This document shows, one piece after another, positions 47,323 through 59,354 of a stretch of 64,000 bases of DNA. The translations under genes were made by a program, and so were the position numbers. Within the stretch, counting starts at the first letter, position 1; every line of letters begins with the position of its first letter. The notes below the pieces were generated by a model. It saw nothing but the letters and a program-made list of their open reading frames with translations, made no database searches and was not told where the DNA came from. The stretch is from Rana temporaria (lineage: Eukaryota > Chordata > Amphibia > Anura > Ranidae): NCBI RefSeq assembly GCF_905171775.1, contig NC_053494.1, positions 134,033,236-134,097,235 on the forward strand, written 5' to 3'.

Positions 47323-47452
47323 ATCTAAGCTGGGTCCTCTGATTCCTCCTTTATTGAATTGTATTGTAACTGCACTGTCTGCCCCCATGTTGTAAAGCAC
47401 TGTGCAAACTGTTGGCGCTATATAAATCCTGTATAATAATAATAACTGTGAG
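47323..47452 (+). repeat. SINE/LINE-type 3' tail repeat, (ATA)n
   Basis: Contains TGTATTGTAACTGCACTGTC-like and TTGGCGCTATATAAATCC followed by ATAATAATAA. Confidence 0.75.
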
Positions 47453-47843
47453 GGCTGTACATATAAAAATATTCACTGTATATCTATATATCAAACAGAT
47501 CGGATGTCATAACACATTTGCTGCAATACAAATCTTTTATTCATCCTATGATGAGGTCATAATCGTACACAGCACAGCCTTGTAAATAAGCAGTGACAGT
47601 TGGCACTTGAGAAAGAGTGGGGATGGTCAAAACTGTCGCTTGCTTATTCACAAGACCGTGGCGTGTACCATTTTGATCTTATCGAAGGATAAATACAAGA
47701 TTTTAATTGCAGCAAATTTGTTATATCACATCCCTGTTTGATGTAATACTTTGAAGGTGAGTGTAGAGCCTTAGTTGATTTGCCTTTTAGTAGGATCTCT
47801 CATTTGTGCTTTGCACTTGAATTTGCAAGAGTACATATTTGGG
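47453..47843. other. Non-coding upstream stretch
   Basis: Nothing recognised. Confidence 0.4.
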
Positions 47844-47851
47844 TGTATTTA

Positions 47852-48003
47852 CAGGGCTGCCATCAGGGCTGCTTATGGAGCCCCTTACACAGCTTCAGAC
47901 ATGGGCCCCCTGGGATGGGACAGAGAACCGGGGGGGGGGGGTGCTGCCCCGCCTGAAATTCGGAAGCGGGGGGGGCTGCCGCGAATTGAAAAGCGGGGGG
48001 GGG

Positions 48004-48067
<64 letters not shown>

Positions 48068-48438
48068 TACAAATTATTATTATTTTTTATAAAAAACGAA
48101 ATTACAAACAAAGGGGGGTTGCCATCTGGGACCTCTGGGCCCTTTAAAAAAAAATATATATATTATATATATTTTTTATTATATATAAAAAAGAACTAAA
48201 AAAAAATGTGTATATATAAAAATATAAAAATAAAATATAAAAATAAAAAATAAAAAAAATAAAAAATAAAAAAAAAAGATTTTTATTTTATAAAAAAAAA
48301 GGGGTTTGTAATCCGGGGCCCTGGGGACCTCCGGACCCTTAAAAAATAAAATAAAAATATGTTAAAAAAAAAAAAATGGAGGGTTGCCATCTGGGGCCCT
48401 GTGGGCCTCCGGGGCCCTGGGGACTTCCGGACCCCTAA

Positions 48439-48470
<32 letters not shown>

Positions 48471-48574
48471 ATATATATATATTTTTTTTTTAAAGGGGGT
48501 TGCCTTCTGGGCCCCTGGGGACATCCGGGCCCCTTACAGGTGTACTGCCTGTACCCCCCTGATGGCGGCCCTTG
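47852..48574 (+). mobile_element. hAT-like element, copy in forward orientation
   Basis: Begins CAGGGCTGCCATCAGG and ends CCTGATGGCGGCCCTTG; flanks GTGTATTT / GTGTATAT nearly match. The interior has repeated GGTTGCCATCTGGGGCCC units separated by A- and TA-rich spacers. Same family, inverted, as 49976-50965. Confidence 0.78.
48007..48061. repeat. (TA)n microsatellite
   Basis: About 27 TA units inside the forward hAT copy. Confidence 0.95.
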
Positions 48575-48856
48575 GTGTATATATAGAGTATCTATGCAGT
48601 AAGTCTGCAAGCACTGTTGGTGCAGCAATCTCCCCAGCTGTGCTATTGTGTTCTGACGGGGGGACTCCCCCCAGCCAGAACACACTGATCAGAGCTCACA
48701 GCCTTTGTCTGCAAGCACTGATCTTTTTTGGACTTATGAACGATCTCCGAGAATGAAAATCGTTCGTACTAAGGGACTTGCTATATAAACTATTTTACCA
48801 GAAGTATTGGGTTGCCTGCCTTTACACGCACATGAACTTTAATGACATCCCAGTCA

Positions 48857-49351
48857 AAGGCCCCATACACACGATAGAATCCATACGCTGAAAAATCCCA
48901 GCGAATGGGTTTCAGCGGATAGATTCTATGGTGTGTACAACCCAGCGGATCTGTTTCCGCAGATTTTTCTCCCATGCGATGGATTTCCAGCAGATAAATA
49001 TTTGAAGACATGTCTTCAAATCTATCCGCTGGAATCCATCCCAACGGATTGATCCGCTGGTCTGTACAGACTCACCGGATCAATCCGTCCAAAGGGATCC
49101 CCCGCATGCGTCGTAATGATTCGACGCATGCGTGGAATTCCTTATATGACTGCGTCGCGCACGTCGCCGCATCATCATCGCGGCGACGGCGTGACACGTC
49201 ATCGCCAGAGGATTTCGGCGCGGATTTCCATTCGATGGTGAGTACACTCCATCGCATCAAAATCCGCGCAAATCCTCGAGAGGATTTATCCGTGGAAACG
49301 GTCCGCTGGACCGTATCCGCGGATAAATCCTCCCGTGTGTACGGGGCCTAA
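48857..49351. mobile_element. GTACACACG-type TIR MITE
   Basis: AAGGCCCCATACACACGATA ... CCCGTGTGTACGGGGCCTAA, adjacent to the Tc1 fossil. Confidence 0.8.
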
Positions 49352-49362
49352 GTCTATAGGGT

Positions 49363-49765
49363 TCAATATTGAGTTGGCCCACCCTTTGCAGCTATAACAG
49401 CTTCAACTCTTCTGGGAAGGCTGTGCACAAGGTTTAGGAGTGTGTCTATGGGAATGTTTGACCATTCTTCCAGAAGTGCATTTGTGAGGTCAGGCATGGA
49501 TGTTGGACAAAAAGGCCTGGCTCACAGTCTCTGCTCTAATTCAAAGGTGTTCTATCGTGTTGAGGTCAGGACACTGTGCAGTCCCCACTTAAAACTCGCT
49601 CATCCATGTCTTTATGGACCCTGCTTTGTGCACTGGTGTATAGTCATGTTGAAACATAAAGGGGCCACCCCCAAACTGTTACCACAAAGTTGGGAGTATG
49701 AAATTGTCCAAAATGTCTTGGTATGCTGACGCCTTAAGAGTTCTCTTCACTGGAACTAAGGTTGC
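49363..49765 (-). pseudogene. Tc1-like transposase C-terminal fossil
   Basis: The minus strand reads ALLEEWSNIPIDTLLNLVH followed by SLPRRVEAVIAAKGGPTQY and a stop at 49363-49365. Upstream pieces correspond to the ILDNF-LPTLW, FQHDC-like and TWMSEF-like blocks, with small deletions and frameshifts. Known: this is the DDE half of Tc1 transposases. The N-terminal DNA-binding half and TIRs are not seen. It lies between the inverted hAT copies 47852-48574 and 49976-50965. Confidence 0.85.
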
Positions 49766-49975
49766 CAAGCCCAACCTATGATAAAAAACCATACACAATA
49801 ATCCCTAGTGGTGCACCGAAATTTCGGCCGCGGAAAATTATTGTCTGAAAGCTGTGTTTTTGGTATGCGGCCGAAAGGGAACAGGGTCCGCACGGGGTGT
49901 CATCCTGGTGCGCCCCAATCCTTCCCTGACTGGTGAGCTGCAGCTGACAGACACAGGTAGGCTGCATCTTATGGG

Positions 49976-50258
49976 CAGGGTCGCCATCAGGGGGGTACAG
50001 GCAGTACACCTGTAAGGGGCCCGGAGGTCCCCAGGGGCCCGGATGGCAACCCCCTTAAAAAATATATATATATATATATTTTTTAGGGGTCCGGAGGCAA
50101 CCCCCTTTTTTTATTTATTTTTTATTAAAAACAATATATTTTTTTAAATATATTTTTATTTTGTTTTTTATTAAAGGGCCAATTTTTTTTTATCTTTTTA
50201 GAGGTCCGGAGGTCCCCAGGGGCCCGGATGACAACCCCCCTTTTTAATATATTTTTCT

Positions 50259-50345
<87 letters not shown>

Positions 50346-50965
50346 AAAAATATATAAAAAAATATTTTTTTTTTATATATAATATTATTTATTATTAAAG
50401 GGCCCAGGATGGCAACCCCCCTTTTTATATATAACATTTTTTTTATTAAAGGGCTCAGATGTCCCCAGGGCCCCATGTGGAAACCCCCCCCCCCTTTTTT
50501 TATATATATAAATGCTTTTTTTTTAATATATCTTTTTTTTTTATTATTATTATTAAAGGGCCCAGAGGTCCCCAGGGCCCTAGATGGCAACCCCCCCCCT
50601 TTTTTTTTATAAATGTTTATTTTATTTTTTTAATTTATTTATTATTAAAGGGCCCAGAGGTGTATTTTTTTTTTATTAAAGGGCCCAGAGGTCCCGGGTG
50701 GCAACCACCCTTTTTTGGTCATTTCTTTTCATAAAAAAAAATTATTAAAAAGCCCAGAGATCCCCAGGGCCCCAGATGGCAACCCCCCTTTTAAAATTTT
50801 GTTTTATATTTTTTATATATATTTTTTTATTTCTTCTTTTTTTTGTAAAGGGCCCCCCCGCTTCTCAATTTCAGGGGGCAGCACCCCCCCCCCCCGGTTC
50901 TCTGCTCCAGGGGGCCCATGCCTGAAGCTGTGTAAGGGGCCCCATAATTCCTGATGGCTGCCTTG
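49976..50965 (-). mobile_element. hAT-like element, inverted copy
   Basis: CAGGGTCGCCATCAGG start and CCTGATGGCTGCCTTG end; exact 8-bp duplication CTTATGGG at 49968-49975 and 50966-50973. Interior units of GGGCCC(A/C)GAGGTCCCC with GGATGGCAACCCCC spaced by T- and TA-rich tracts. It is inserted into a 24-bp minisatellite. Confidence 0.87.
50263..50338. repeat. (TA)n microsatellite
   Basis: About 37 TA units inside the inverted hAT copy. Confidence 0.95.
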
Positions 50966-51199
50966 CTTATGGGCACTGGGGAGGCTGCATCTAACAGGTA
51001 CAGTTAGGCTGCATCTGACAGGCACTGGGAGGCTGCATCTGACAGGCACTGGGAGGCTGCATCTGACAGGCACTGGGAGGCTGCATCTGACAGGCACAGT
51101 TAGGCTGCATCTGACAGGCACTGGAAGGCTTCATCTGACAGGCACAGGTAGGCTGGGTATCAAATTACACACCAAAAGCACAGTGTTGTATAACATGCT

Positions 51200-51557
51200 T
51201 TAAAGGGGTTGTAAAGGTAATTCCCCCCCCCCCCCCTAAATAGCTTCCTTTACCTTAGTGCAGTCCTCCTTCACTTACAGGACGCCCACTAACACACAGC
51301 TCCTTTCTCTATCTGCAAAGTAGAGAGCGTCCTGACTCTCCTGCTTGCCCCCTCCCCCCTCAAGAGGCTTTGTCCACACCAGGGAGAAAGCCTCGCATTA
51401 CTGTGTGGAGTTACAGACAGAAGAACAGGAAGTGAGGATTTCTCAGAAGAAATAAGGACATTTAAAAGCAAAAAGAAGGATGAGGTAAGTGAAGGAGGAC
51501 TGCACTAAGGTAAAGGAAGCTATTTAGGGGAACATTTTTACCTTTACAACCCCTTTG
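51200..51557. mobile_element. AAAGGGGTTGTAAAGG palindromic MITE
   Basis: TTAAAGGGGTTGTAAAGGTA ... TACCTTTACAACCCCTTTGA; arms continue through AGCTTCCTTTACCTTAGTGC and its complement. Confidence 0.88.
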
Positions 51558-51837
51558 AGGGAACAGAATACATTTTTTTTATGGAAACAAACACTTTAAG
51601 AGCAGGCTCATCTGAAGGGTTCCTCTTCTTCCTTAAGCAGTTACCTACCTTTGGAGTCTTACAAACATCCATAAAACCCCCTCCTCTGTACACAAGGTGT
51701 CTCCTGTAGTCCTGCAGTTTCTTATCTCCTGCTACTGTGCACAGTGTGAGACCTGGTGTCTGTAGAAAAATCACTCAGAGACAATCACAGTGAGTATTCA
51801 GTGTAACAATCTAAGCCAAAACAACAACAAACAAGTA

Positions 51838-51978
51838 AGATTGTAAGCTCTAACGAGCAGGACCCTCTGATCCCTCCTGTATTGATTTGTATTGTGACTG
51901 TACTGTCTTCCCTGATGTAAAGCGCTGCACAAACTGTTGGCGCTATATAAATCCTGTATGATAATAATAATAATAACA
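51838..51978 (+). repeat. SINE/LINE-type 3' tail repeat, (ATA)n
   Basis: TTGTAAGCTCTAACGAGCAG ... AAAGCGCTGCACAAACTGTT ... ATAAATCCTG followed by (ATA)n; same family as 47323-47452. Confidence 0.78.
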
Positions 51979-52246
51979 TAGTATCTTATTTCTTGTGTTC
52001 CCTGTCAGACAGATTTTCAAGAGGAAAGAGGAAGTGTGCACAGGGAGTTAACTCTTAATTAACGAGGACATGCTCCTATTTTACTATTTAACCCTTTCGT
52101 TTGTATAATAACTATTTAACTGTTTCATCTCCTGTTCCATGTTTCTATTTTAAATAATTTGCTGGAAAAAAATTATTATAAAGCACATATATACATTGTT
52201 ATCTCTAAGGATTTGCTGTTAAAAATATGTGGATATGTAGGCTATG
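51979..52246. other. Short non-coding stretch
   Basis: A/T-rich; nothing recognised. Confidence 0.4.
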
Positions 52247-52839
52247 GGGTAGATCCACAAAGAAATTACGCCGGCGTATCTATTGATACGCCGGCGTAAT
52301 TTCAAAATTCCCGCGTCGTATCTTTGTTTTGAATTCTCAAAACAAGATACGACGGCATCTCGGCTAGATCCGAGAGGCGTACGTCTTCGTACGCCTTCGG
52401 ATCTTAGATGCAATTTTTCGGCGTCTGCTAGGTGGCGTTTTGGTCGTATTCCGCGTCGAGTATGCAAATTAGCTATTTCCGACGATCCACAAACGTACGC
52501 GCGGCCATCACATTTTTTTACGTCGTTTACGTTCGGCTTTTTCCGGCGTATAGTTAAAGCTGCTATATGGTGGCGTACTCAATGTTCAGTATGGCTGTCG
52601 TTCCCGCGTCTAATTTTGAAAATTTTACGTTGTTTGCGTAAGTCGTCCGTGAATGGGGCTGGAGGCCATTTACGTTCACGTCAAAACCAATGACGTCCTT
52701 GCAACGTCATTTAGCGCAAGCGGGAAATTTTAGGGACGGCGCATGCGCAGTTCGTTCGGCTTGGGGACGCGCTTCATTTAAATGAAGCGTATCTTAGATA
52801 CGCTGCGCCGGTGCAGATCTATGTGGATCTGCCCCTATA
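52247..52839. mobile_element. GGGGTAGATCC-type MITE
   Basis: GGGGTAGATCCACAAAG ... ATGTGGATCTGCCCC ends; interior matches 3240-3803 (CGCGTCGAGTATGCAAATTA). Confidence 0.8.
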
Positions 52840-53280
52840 TCTGTTTTATTTTAAATCAGTAATCTTTGCAAAAAAAAAACACAACTTTATTTATTTTGCA
52901 AATAACTTTAACATGCTTTGTACCAAAATTTTAGTTGATTGTTTCAGTAAATAGAACAAGCAGTAGAATACAATCTATGTTTTCCCCACAGTAATGGTAG
53001 TTGTGTTCAAAATATTACTGATCAAATTGAAATATACATTTTTTTCCCAGATTTTTACTCTTTTACTCCTTAAAATAGGAAATAAATAAAAAAAATCTCA
53101 GAGGTCTTTAGGCTCACATAAAAGCCCCATTTGTCTCCCAAAAAAACAATATATGTATTGACTCTTTATCATAAGTAATTACAAAGACTCATGAACAGAC
53201 ACATAGCAGAAATATGAAAAGAAATATGAAATATATGGTCTGGTCTATAGCCTGTCAGAGAGGGGGTGTGCACTGATAAT
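52840..53280. other. Non-coding stretch
   Basis: A/T-rich; leads into the CAGTGCC minisatellite. Confidence 0.4.
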
Positions 53281-54263
53281 CAGCACATTGAGCCCCCATC
53301 AGAAGTGCCCACCACAATGCCAATGAGTACCCACCCAATCCCAATGAGTGCCCATCCAAAGCACCAATCAGTGCCCAAAGTGCCAATCAGTGACCATCAG
53401 TAACGCCTGTCAGAGCTCTTCACAGATGCCAATCAGTGCCCAGCAGTAATGCCTGTCAGTACCTCCTCATCAGTGCTGCCTATCAGTACTGAGATGGATC
53501 TCGAATACCCCAGGCGGGCACATCTGCCAGACCTGTGTCTCCTGTCCTCCAAACGCACTTGCAGCCTGCAGATTTGGCATAACCAGTCCTTAACCCCTCA
53601 ATCACGAGACAATCCACACAGGTGTTGAGGGTTAAACATGCAAAGCATAAACTGTTTATTAAATACAAGACATACACTTTTACACACAGTTAGGGACACT
53701 CCCCTTAGCTTTGTCATAGAGGGGAGTGGGTAGGGGGACAAGGAACAACCAATGGGAACTGAACACTTGTACATTGAAACAGACTACAGATAAACATAAA
53801 GGCATTATGGTAAGCAGCCAGCCTCTCAATACACATCCCCTGCGGAGAGATGTCTCTAGTCCAGACCATTGTCTATGTGCCATTTACCAACACAATTAGA
53901 CACAGCAACATAAGGGGAGGGGGGGAGAAGAGATGTAGCATTACATTACATTATCTCAATGCCAGCTTGTCCCCAGGTCTCCAGTCTCTTCTGGGCCATA
54001 ATCTGTGTTTAAGAGGCCCGCCCACAGTCCCTTCCAAAACACACAGTGACAGTGGGTTCTGTCACAAGTACCATCTATTAGTGTCCATCAGTGCCGCCTA
54101 TTAATGCCCATCAGTGCCACCTATTATTGCCCATTAGTGCCACCTATCAGTGCCGCCTATCGGTGTAGTCTATCGGTGCCCATCAGTGCTGCATATCAGT
54201 GCCGCCTATCAGTGCCCATCAATTCTACTCATTAGTGCAGCTTCATCAGTGTCTGTCAGTGAA
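53281..54263. repeat. CAGTGCC(N) minisatellite interrupted by a solo LTR
   Basis: Degenerate tandem units of the type ccatcagtgccgcctatcag flank the solo LTR at 53281-53489 and 54067-54263. Confidence 0.75.
53490..54066 (-). repeat. Solo LTR (577 bp) with 5-bp target duplication
   Basis: The insertion runs TG...CA and interrupts a CAGTGCC minisatellite; AGTAC lies on both sides (53485-53489, 54067-54071). On the minus strand it begins TGTGACAGAACCCACTGTCA and holds an AATAAA (53655-53660), so minus is the likely sense. No internal region: a solo LTR left by LTR-LTR recombination. Confidence 0.8.
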
Positions 54264-55214
54264 GAAGAAAACAAAATTTTAAAACAGAAACAAAGGAAAA
54301 ACTTTATTTTTTTCAAAAATGTCACTATCTCTGCTGGAAGTCTATTCCATATATCCATCGCTCTTTTGCTAACATAATGCATTTTTTTGTTACTCTTACT
54401 TTCCTTCTGCTAGTTTAAGGTACTATCCTCATGTTCTTGATCTTTATGGCAAAGGAGATTTATATTTTTTGCCCTAACCTAATTTCAGTTGGATGGCTAT
54501 GGCCTCTGGTGATTGCTTACATTCAGCGCCACAAGTCTTGCTTCTATTGGGCTGCGTACAGAGGCTGGAGACAAAAGGGAGATGGAAGGAGATAGCCCTA
54601 TAGAAGTCTGGGGGCTGTAATGTGCAGGTGCAGCCAGGATATAAATAATCACTGGAGGCAGGAGGCCACAGCTATTAACCTAAGTGATATGTATATAATA
54701 GTGTTTTGTTTTTTTATTCTGCACTAGGAATACACAGACCCAAACTTACTAAGCAAACAGAATTCTAAAGAGATTTGAAATGAAGCATTTAGGATTGAAT
54801 CTCCTTCACCCCATTTTACTTTTAGGACATTGTTTAAATATTACAGGTAGGGGTAGAGAAAAATATAATTTTTTGTTGTATTCGGGTGGATTAGCTGGAT
54901 AGGTAGATATATTTTTTTGCCATCCTTTTTTCATATTTTTTCTTGTATTATACGGTACCTATTAAAGGGTGAAAATACATCAAAGGGTAAAAATACATCA
55001 ATCTATCGAAAGAGCAGTAGAAATTAATAAATGAAAGCCAAAGATGCCAAATATATTCTAAAATATTAAAATTACACTTGTATTAGGTGGTTTTGGATAT
55101 ATATGTCATGTCAGCATTTTATTATTCTATTAGGATAATCCATTGTAAATGTTTGCATATTTGAAAAGGACCAACTCATGTAAGGGAACATGTGGTTGCC
55201 ATCATCCCGTGTAT
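54264..55214. other. Non-coding stretch
   Basis: A/T-rich; no gene or bounded repeat recognised. Confidence 0.4.
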
Positions 55215-55528
55215 GTTAAAAATAGAAAAAAAACCTCTGGAGGTGGGATTATGGAGGCAACAAATAATATCAAAAAAGATTATTTATTTTTTTAGAAAAA
55301 AAATATATTGATTTTACATACTAAAGATGCAAAAATAATGAAAATGTCATGATCTACAAACATTAAAAACATAAACAATATTGAGATCTAGATGATGAAT
55401 TGATACTATCCGTCATTGACTAGGTTGACAGGTGGCAGTGGCAGTGAAGGCGGAATTTTTTTTTATTTTTTGAAATTATTTGTTGCTCCCATAATCCCAC
55501 CTCCAGAGGTTTTTTCTATTTTTAATGT
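55215..55528. mobile_element. Palindromic MITE (ACCTCTGGAGGTGGGATTATGG)
   Basis: AAAACCTCTGGAGGTGGGAT and its complement ATCCCACCTCCAGAGGTTTT form the termini, with TTATTTGTTGCTCC inside. Confidence 0.8.
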
Positions 55529-55660
55529 TTGCATATTAAAAATGATTAAAATTAATGGTGGCGTAAATGCATTTAATGATCAATTTAATATCATAATAAA
55601 CAATTGGCGGTTGATCATGATGTCCCCTGTTTTGCACATTTTGATAAAATTGTAAACATT

Positions 55661-55965
55661 GGCCCAGATTCAGTAAGCAATTGCGCCTGCGTAACCACAG
55701 GTTACGCAGCGCAAATTGCTGACTTGCGCCGGCGTAACGAGTTCTCCTGATTCAGAGAACTCGTTACGCCGACTGCAGCCTAAAATCTGCGTGGCATAAG
55801 GCTCTTATGCCACGCAGATTTTAGGCTGCATTCTTGCGTTGACCGCTAGGGGGCGCTCCCATTGTGGTCAGCGTATAGTATGCAAATTGCATACTTACGC
55901 CGATTCACAATGTTGCCCTGCACCTCCGCAAATATAGCGCAGATCTCTTTGAATCTGGGCCATTA
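55661..55965. mobile_element. GGCCCAGATTC-type MITE, short
   Basis: TTGGCCCAGATTCAGTAAGC ... TTTGAATCTGGGCCATT; internal GAGAACTCGTTACG inverted pair. Confidence 0.82.
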
Positions 55966-56009
55966 TAATTAGGAGGGGCGCAAAATAAAAACTCAAAAGA
56001 TTAAAATTA

Positions 56010-56643
56010 AAGCGGGGGTTCACCCAAAAAAAATAATTTTTAAATTGCATCTAGCAGATTCAGCATATTAAGGACAATACATTTCGGCAGTTTTTTTTTT
56101 TTTTTTTTTTTTTGTACATACCTTTATATCCTGATGTTGTCCAGGGCTTCCAGGTTCCGATGACTGCTTGACTGGGCGTTCCTATCCTTCCGTACGATGA
56201 TTGACATCTTGTGAAACAGGTGACCTGTCGCACAACGCGCGTCACCAGACGTCGGGAAAGAGCCGAGCTGCGAGTCGGCACTATACGGCGCCTGCGCAGT
56301 CAGCTCTACACGGCGGGCGCAGGCGCTGTATAGTGCCGACTCTTAGCTCGGGTATTTCCGGAAATCTGGTGACGCGCGTTGTGCGACAGGTCACCTGTTT
56401 CACAAGCCGTCAGTCATCCAACGAAAGGATAGGAACGCCCAGTCCCGCAAGCATCGGAACCCTGAGGCTGGGATAGGAACGCCCAGTCCCGGAGTCGTCA
56501 GAACGCGGAAGCCCTGGACAAAATCCGGATATAAAGGTAAGTACAGAGCAACAAAAAACAAAAAAACCTGCCGAAATGAAATGTACTTACTATTGTACTT
56601 TTTAATGTAAAAAATGTGTTTTTAGGGTGAACCTCCACTTTAA
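56010..56643. mobile_element. AAAGCGGGGGTTCACCC palindromic MITE
   Basis: TAAAGCGGGGGTTCACCC ... AGGGTGAACCTCCACTTTAA; the left arm carries a long T run. Confidence 0.88.
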
Positions 56644-57269
56644 GGTTCAAATAAATATAAGGACAATAAAGAGGAAACAGTAGTAAGAGTATTTTTTTTT
56701 TTTTTTTTAAATCTAGTATAATTAATATTATTATTTTGTTAAAAAAAAGTAGTGTAATTGGTTGTCACGGAGACAGGGACGCAGTGAGCTATATTGCAGT
56801 ATCGGGACACAGCTTCTCCCATCCCCCAATAAAGTCATTATGTCTAAATGCGTGAGATCACAATCGGGGTGATTTCTTGTCTTTGTATAATTGGTGGTAT
56901 TCATGTGAAGTGGAGACGGAATTGTGAGAGAAGTACAGTATTTTAACATTTTTCCTTTTTTTTTTTCAACTTTATGTTTTTTGTTTTTTTTATACGCTGA
57001 CATACACTTTCTGATTTGACACAGGAATGAATATATATAATGAAAATAAAATGATGTTGTGACACTTTCACTGTAAGTTGATGGAGATGTAGAGCTGCAC
57101 ATTATAGTGGTACATATATCTACATACACATGAGAAGTCATCCTTCAGTAGGTTCAGAGCAGACATACTAAGGATGAGGCTACATGGGTGTTCATTCTTT
57201 TCTTCTGACTTGCCTTTATGAAGCATTTTTGAAGGATCACAAAAATAACATTGGCACTTTTAGAGCCTT
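56644..57269. other. Non-coding stretch
   Basis: Nothing recognised beyond T runs. Confidence 0.4.
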
Positions 57270-57550
57270 AAGCCTTGTACACACGATCGGATATCTGATG
57301 GAATCTAATCCAATGTTTTTTTTGTCGGATATCCGATGAAGCTGACTTTCATCAGTCTTACCTACACACAATCAGTCAAAAATCCGACCGTGCCAAAACG
57401 TGGTGACGTAAAACACTACGACGTGCTGAGAAAAATTAAGTTCACTGCTTCCGAGCATGCGTCGACTTGATTCTGAGCATGCGTGGATTTTTGACCGATG
57501 GACTTCCACACAGACTATCGTTTTTTTATCCGTAAGAAAAATAATCCAAA
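57270..57550. mobile_element. GTACACACG-type MITE, 3' truncated
   Basis: Intact left end TAAGCCTTGTACACACGATC; the right end is lost after the CAGACTATCG block. Confidence 0.68.
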
Positions 57551-58717
57551 GCAATCGCATATAAAAGCGAGTTTCCCCAGAAGTCAATGGAAACAAAGAT
57601 AATTTGTTCCATATTGACTTCTATGGCTCCATGCTCACTGGAGCTGATAAACTGCAGTTTATTGGAGTTTGGGCATTTTTTTTTTTAAAAGCCCATAAAC
57701 TCCACTCTATGTAAACCTATGTGTCCATGCACACATAGAAGTTTTTCAGCTTTAATGAGCATTGGACCTTTTTTCTGAGCGCCCAAAAATTGCGTTCAAA
57801 GTGAATTTTTTTACCTAAAATGAGCGCTGATAAAGAGTTTTTGATCCATTGGAAAAAAAGATGAAAAAAACGCTAATAAACGCTATTGCAAAAATGTATA
57901 AAGACTCCCTGCAAAGCTACTGGCATTTTTATAACATTATTTTAGCATCCAGTGTGCATGGAGCCTAAGGCATGCAATACTGCATGTGGACAGATGTGGC
58001 GGGCGCCGGAGAGACTCACAAATACTCGGAGATCGCTCGGCTGCACTCGGAAACCCTCAAAAAGGCTTGGAAACACTCAGGAACAGAGTGTCACCGGTGC
58101 TCCCGCACCTCTGGCCAAATGTGGTACTGCACACCACAGAGGCTTGAATCCTGCTCGTTTTGCAAGGAAAAACTCGCAAACCGAGTCAGGATTAAAAAAA
58201 AAAAATTGCTCGTAATGCGAAACATTTGTTAACCACGTTACTCGCAATTTGAGGTTCCACTGTACTTGCATTCAATGAGAAGTGCCCCTTGTGCTGGTAA
58301 CTGCTTAGTTTGAATCTTAAGTCCTCTGCCCCCACCCCCATAGCCTCGCAGCAGTAATTTCCGTAGTGTAGTGGTTAATAGAGCTGCTGAACCTGTCATT
58401 GGCCCTTGGCAAGAGTACTGACTATGGTTGCCCCCCTCCCCCATTCATAGAAGCTGTACTGTGGCTTCCAGCAATGAAGAGCGCTCTATGAATGGAGGAT
58501 GGATGGATGACTGAAAGGTCCACTATTCATAGAGTGCTTTTCCTTTATGGATTTCACCCCCACAGAACTGGAAGATTACCACTGCTGGGATATGGGTAAT
58601 TACTTCCACTTACCCTGACAACCAGAGAAGAACCTGCTACTGTAATTATTATGGTAATGGGAGCCCGTTGTGAAGATCACATGGCAGACGCTCCTCTTTA
58701 GCACTATTCAATATGAC
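57551..58717. other. Non-coding stretch
   Basis: 57680-57960 has weak inverted words (ATGTGTCCATGCACACATAG ... CCAGTGTGCATGGAGCC) suggesting an old MITE; the rest is unique-looking. Confidence 0.4.
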
Positions 58718-58831
58718 AGTACAATCAGAGGCGTAGCTTAAAGCTTGTGGGCCTTCCACTTCCACTGTGCGTGCAGATACATCCACTGCATGCCAAGATA
58801 CTCAAAGTGGCTTAAGAGTTTTGAATTCACA

Positions 58832-58836
58832 GAATC
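58832..58836. repeat. Target-site duplication GAATC (3' LTR side)
   Basis: The five bases abut the 3' LTR and match those at 62001-62005. Five bp is usual for Ty3/gypsy integrases. Joining the flanks without the element gives a continuous sequence (cacagaatc then catatcagagg). Confidence 0.9.
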
Positions 58837-59336
58837 TGTGACGGTATTGGTATGATATCCCCGTCAACGTTCCCTTCTTCCCATAACGAAAATCACCCCA
58901 ATATTCCACGAGAAGGAATATCCCTGGAGTCGCCCAGAAAGCCACACATGAGACCAGCTTACTGCTGGAACAACACAGAGTTTAATGTTATAACACACAC
59001 AGCTTATATGTCATTTCCAAAACTGTTACAATGACAAATCTCCGCCCCCCTCTTACACAGTGGGGGGTCTTCAATACAGCTCCTTTGAAATAAAGATATT
59101 TCTTTGAACTAATCAGTATCTAGCCGGTTCGGCACCGCATAGAGAGAGATAATTACCACAATGAAGCAATCAGCATAATTAACATGAGCCACTTATCTAA
59201 TCACAGTAACCAGTAAACACAGGGCTAGAACAATTAACATTTGAAACAGGACTAGCTGCAGAAGGGTAAATACCATAACAGCCTTAAACAAGCAGGGAGG
59301 ATTAAACTGAAGCATATAGGTAAAAAGTCCTTCACA
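58837..59336 (-). repeat. 3' LTR (500 bp)
   Basis: Direct copy of the 5' LTR. It starts right after the polypurine tract (minus-strand order) and ends at the GAATC target duplication. The match to the other LTR is complete by eye. Confidence 0.92.
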
Positions 59337-59354
59337 ATGGCCCCCCTTTCTCCC
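59337..59354 (-). other. Polypurine tract
   Basis: Minus strand GGGAGAAAGGGGGGCCAT abuts the start of the 3' LTR (TGTGAAGG). Position and purine content fit plus-strand priming. Confidence 0.82.

Larger units (their letters stand above)
49930..51155. repeat. 24-bp minisatellite, split by the hAT copy
   Basis: Unit aggctgcatctgacaggcac plus tggg. One unit lies before the inserted element and about six after it. It appears to belong to an older hAT derivative whose end TAGTGGTGCACCGAAAT lies near 49808. Confidence 0.8.

Noticed and set aside
58360..58400. GTAGTGTAGTGGTTAATAG, resembling a tRNA A box
   Set aside because: No B box at the right distance and no cloverleaf could be formed.
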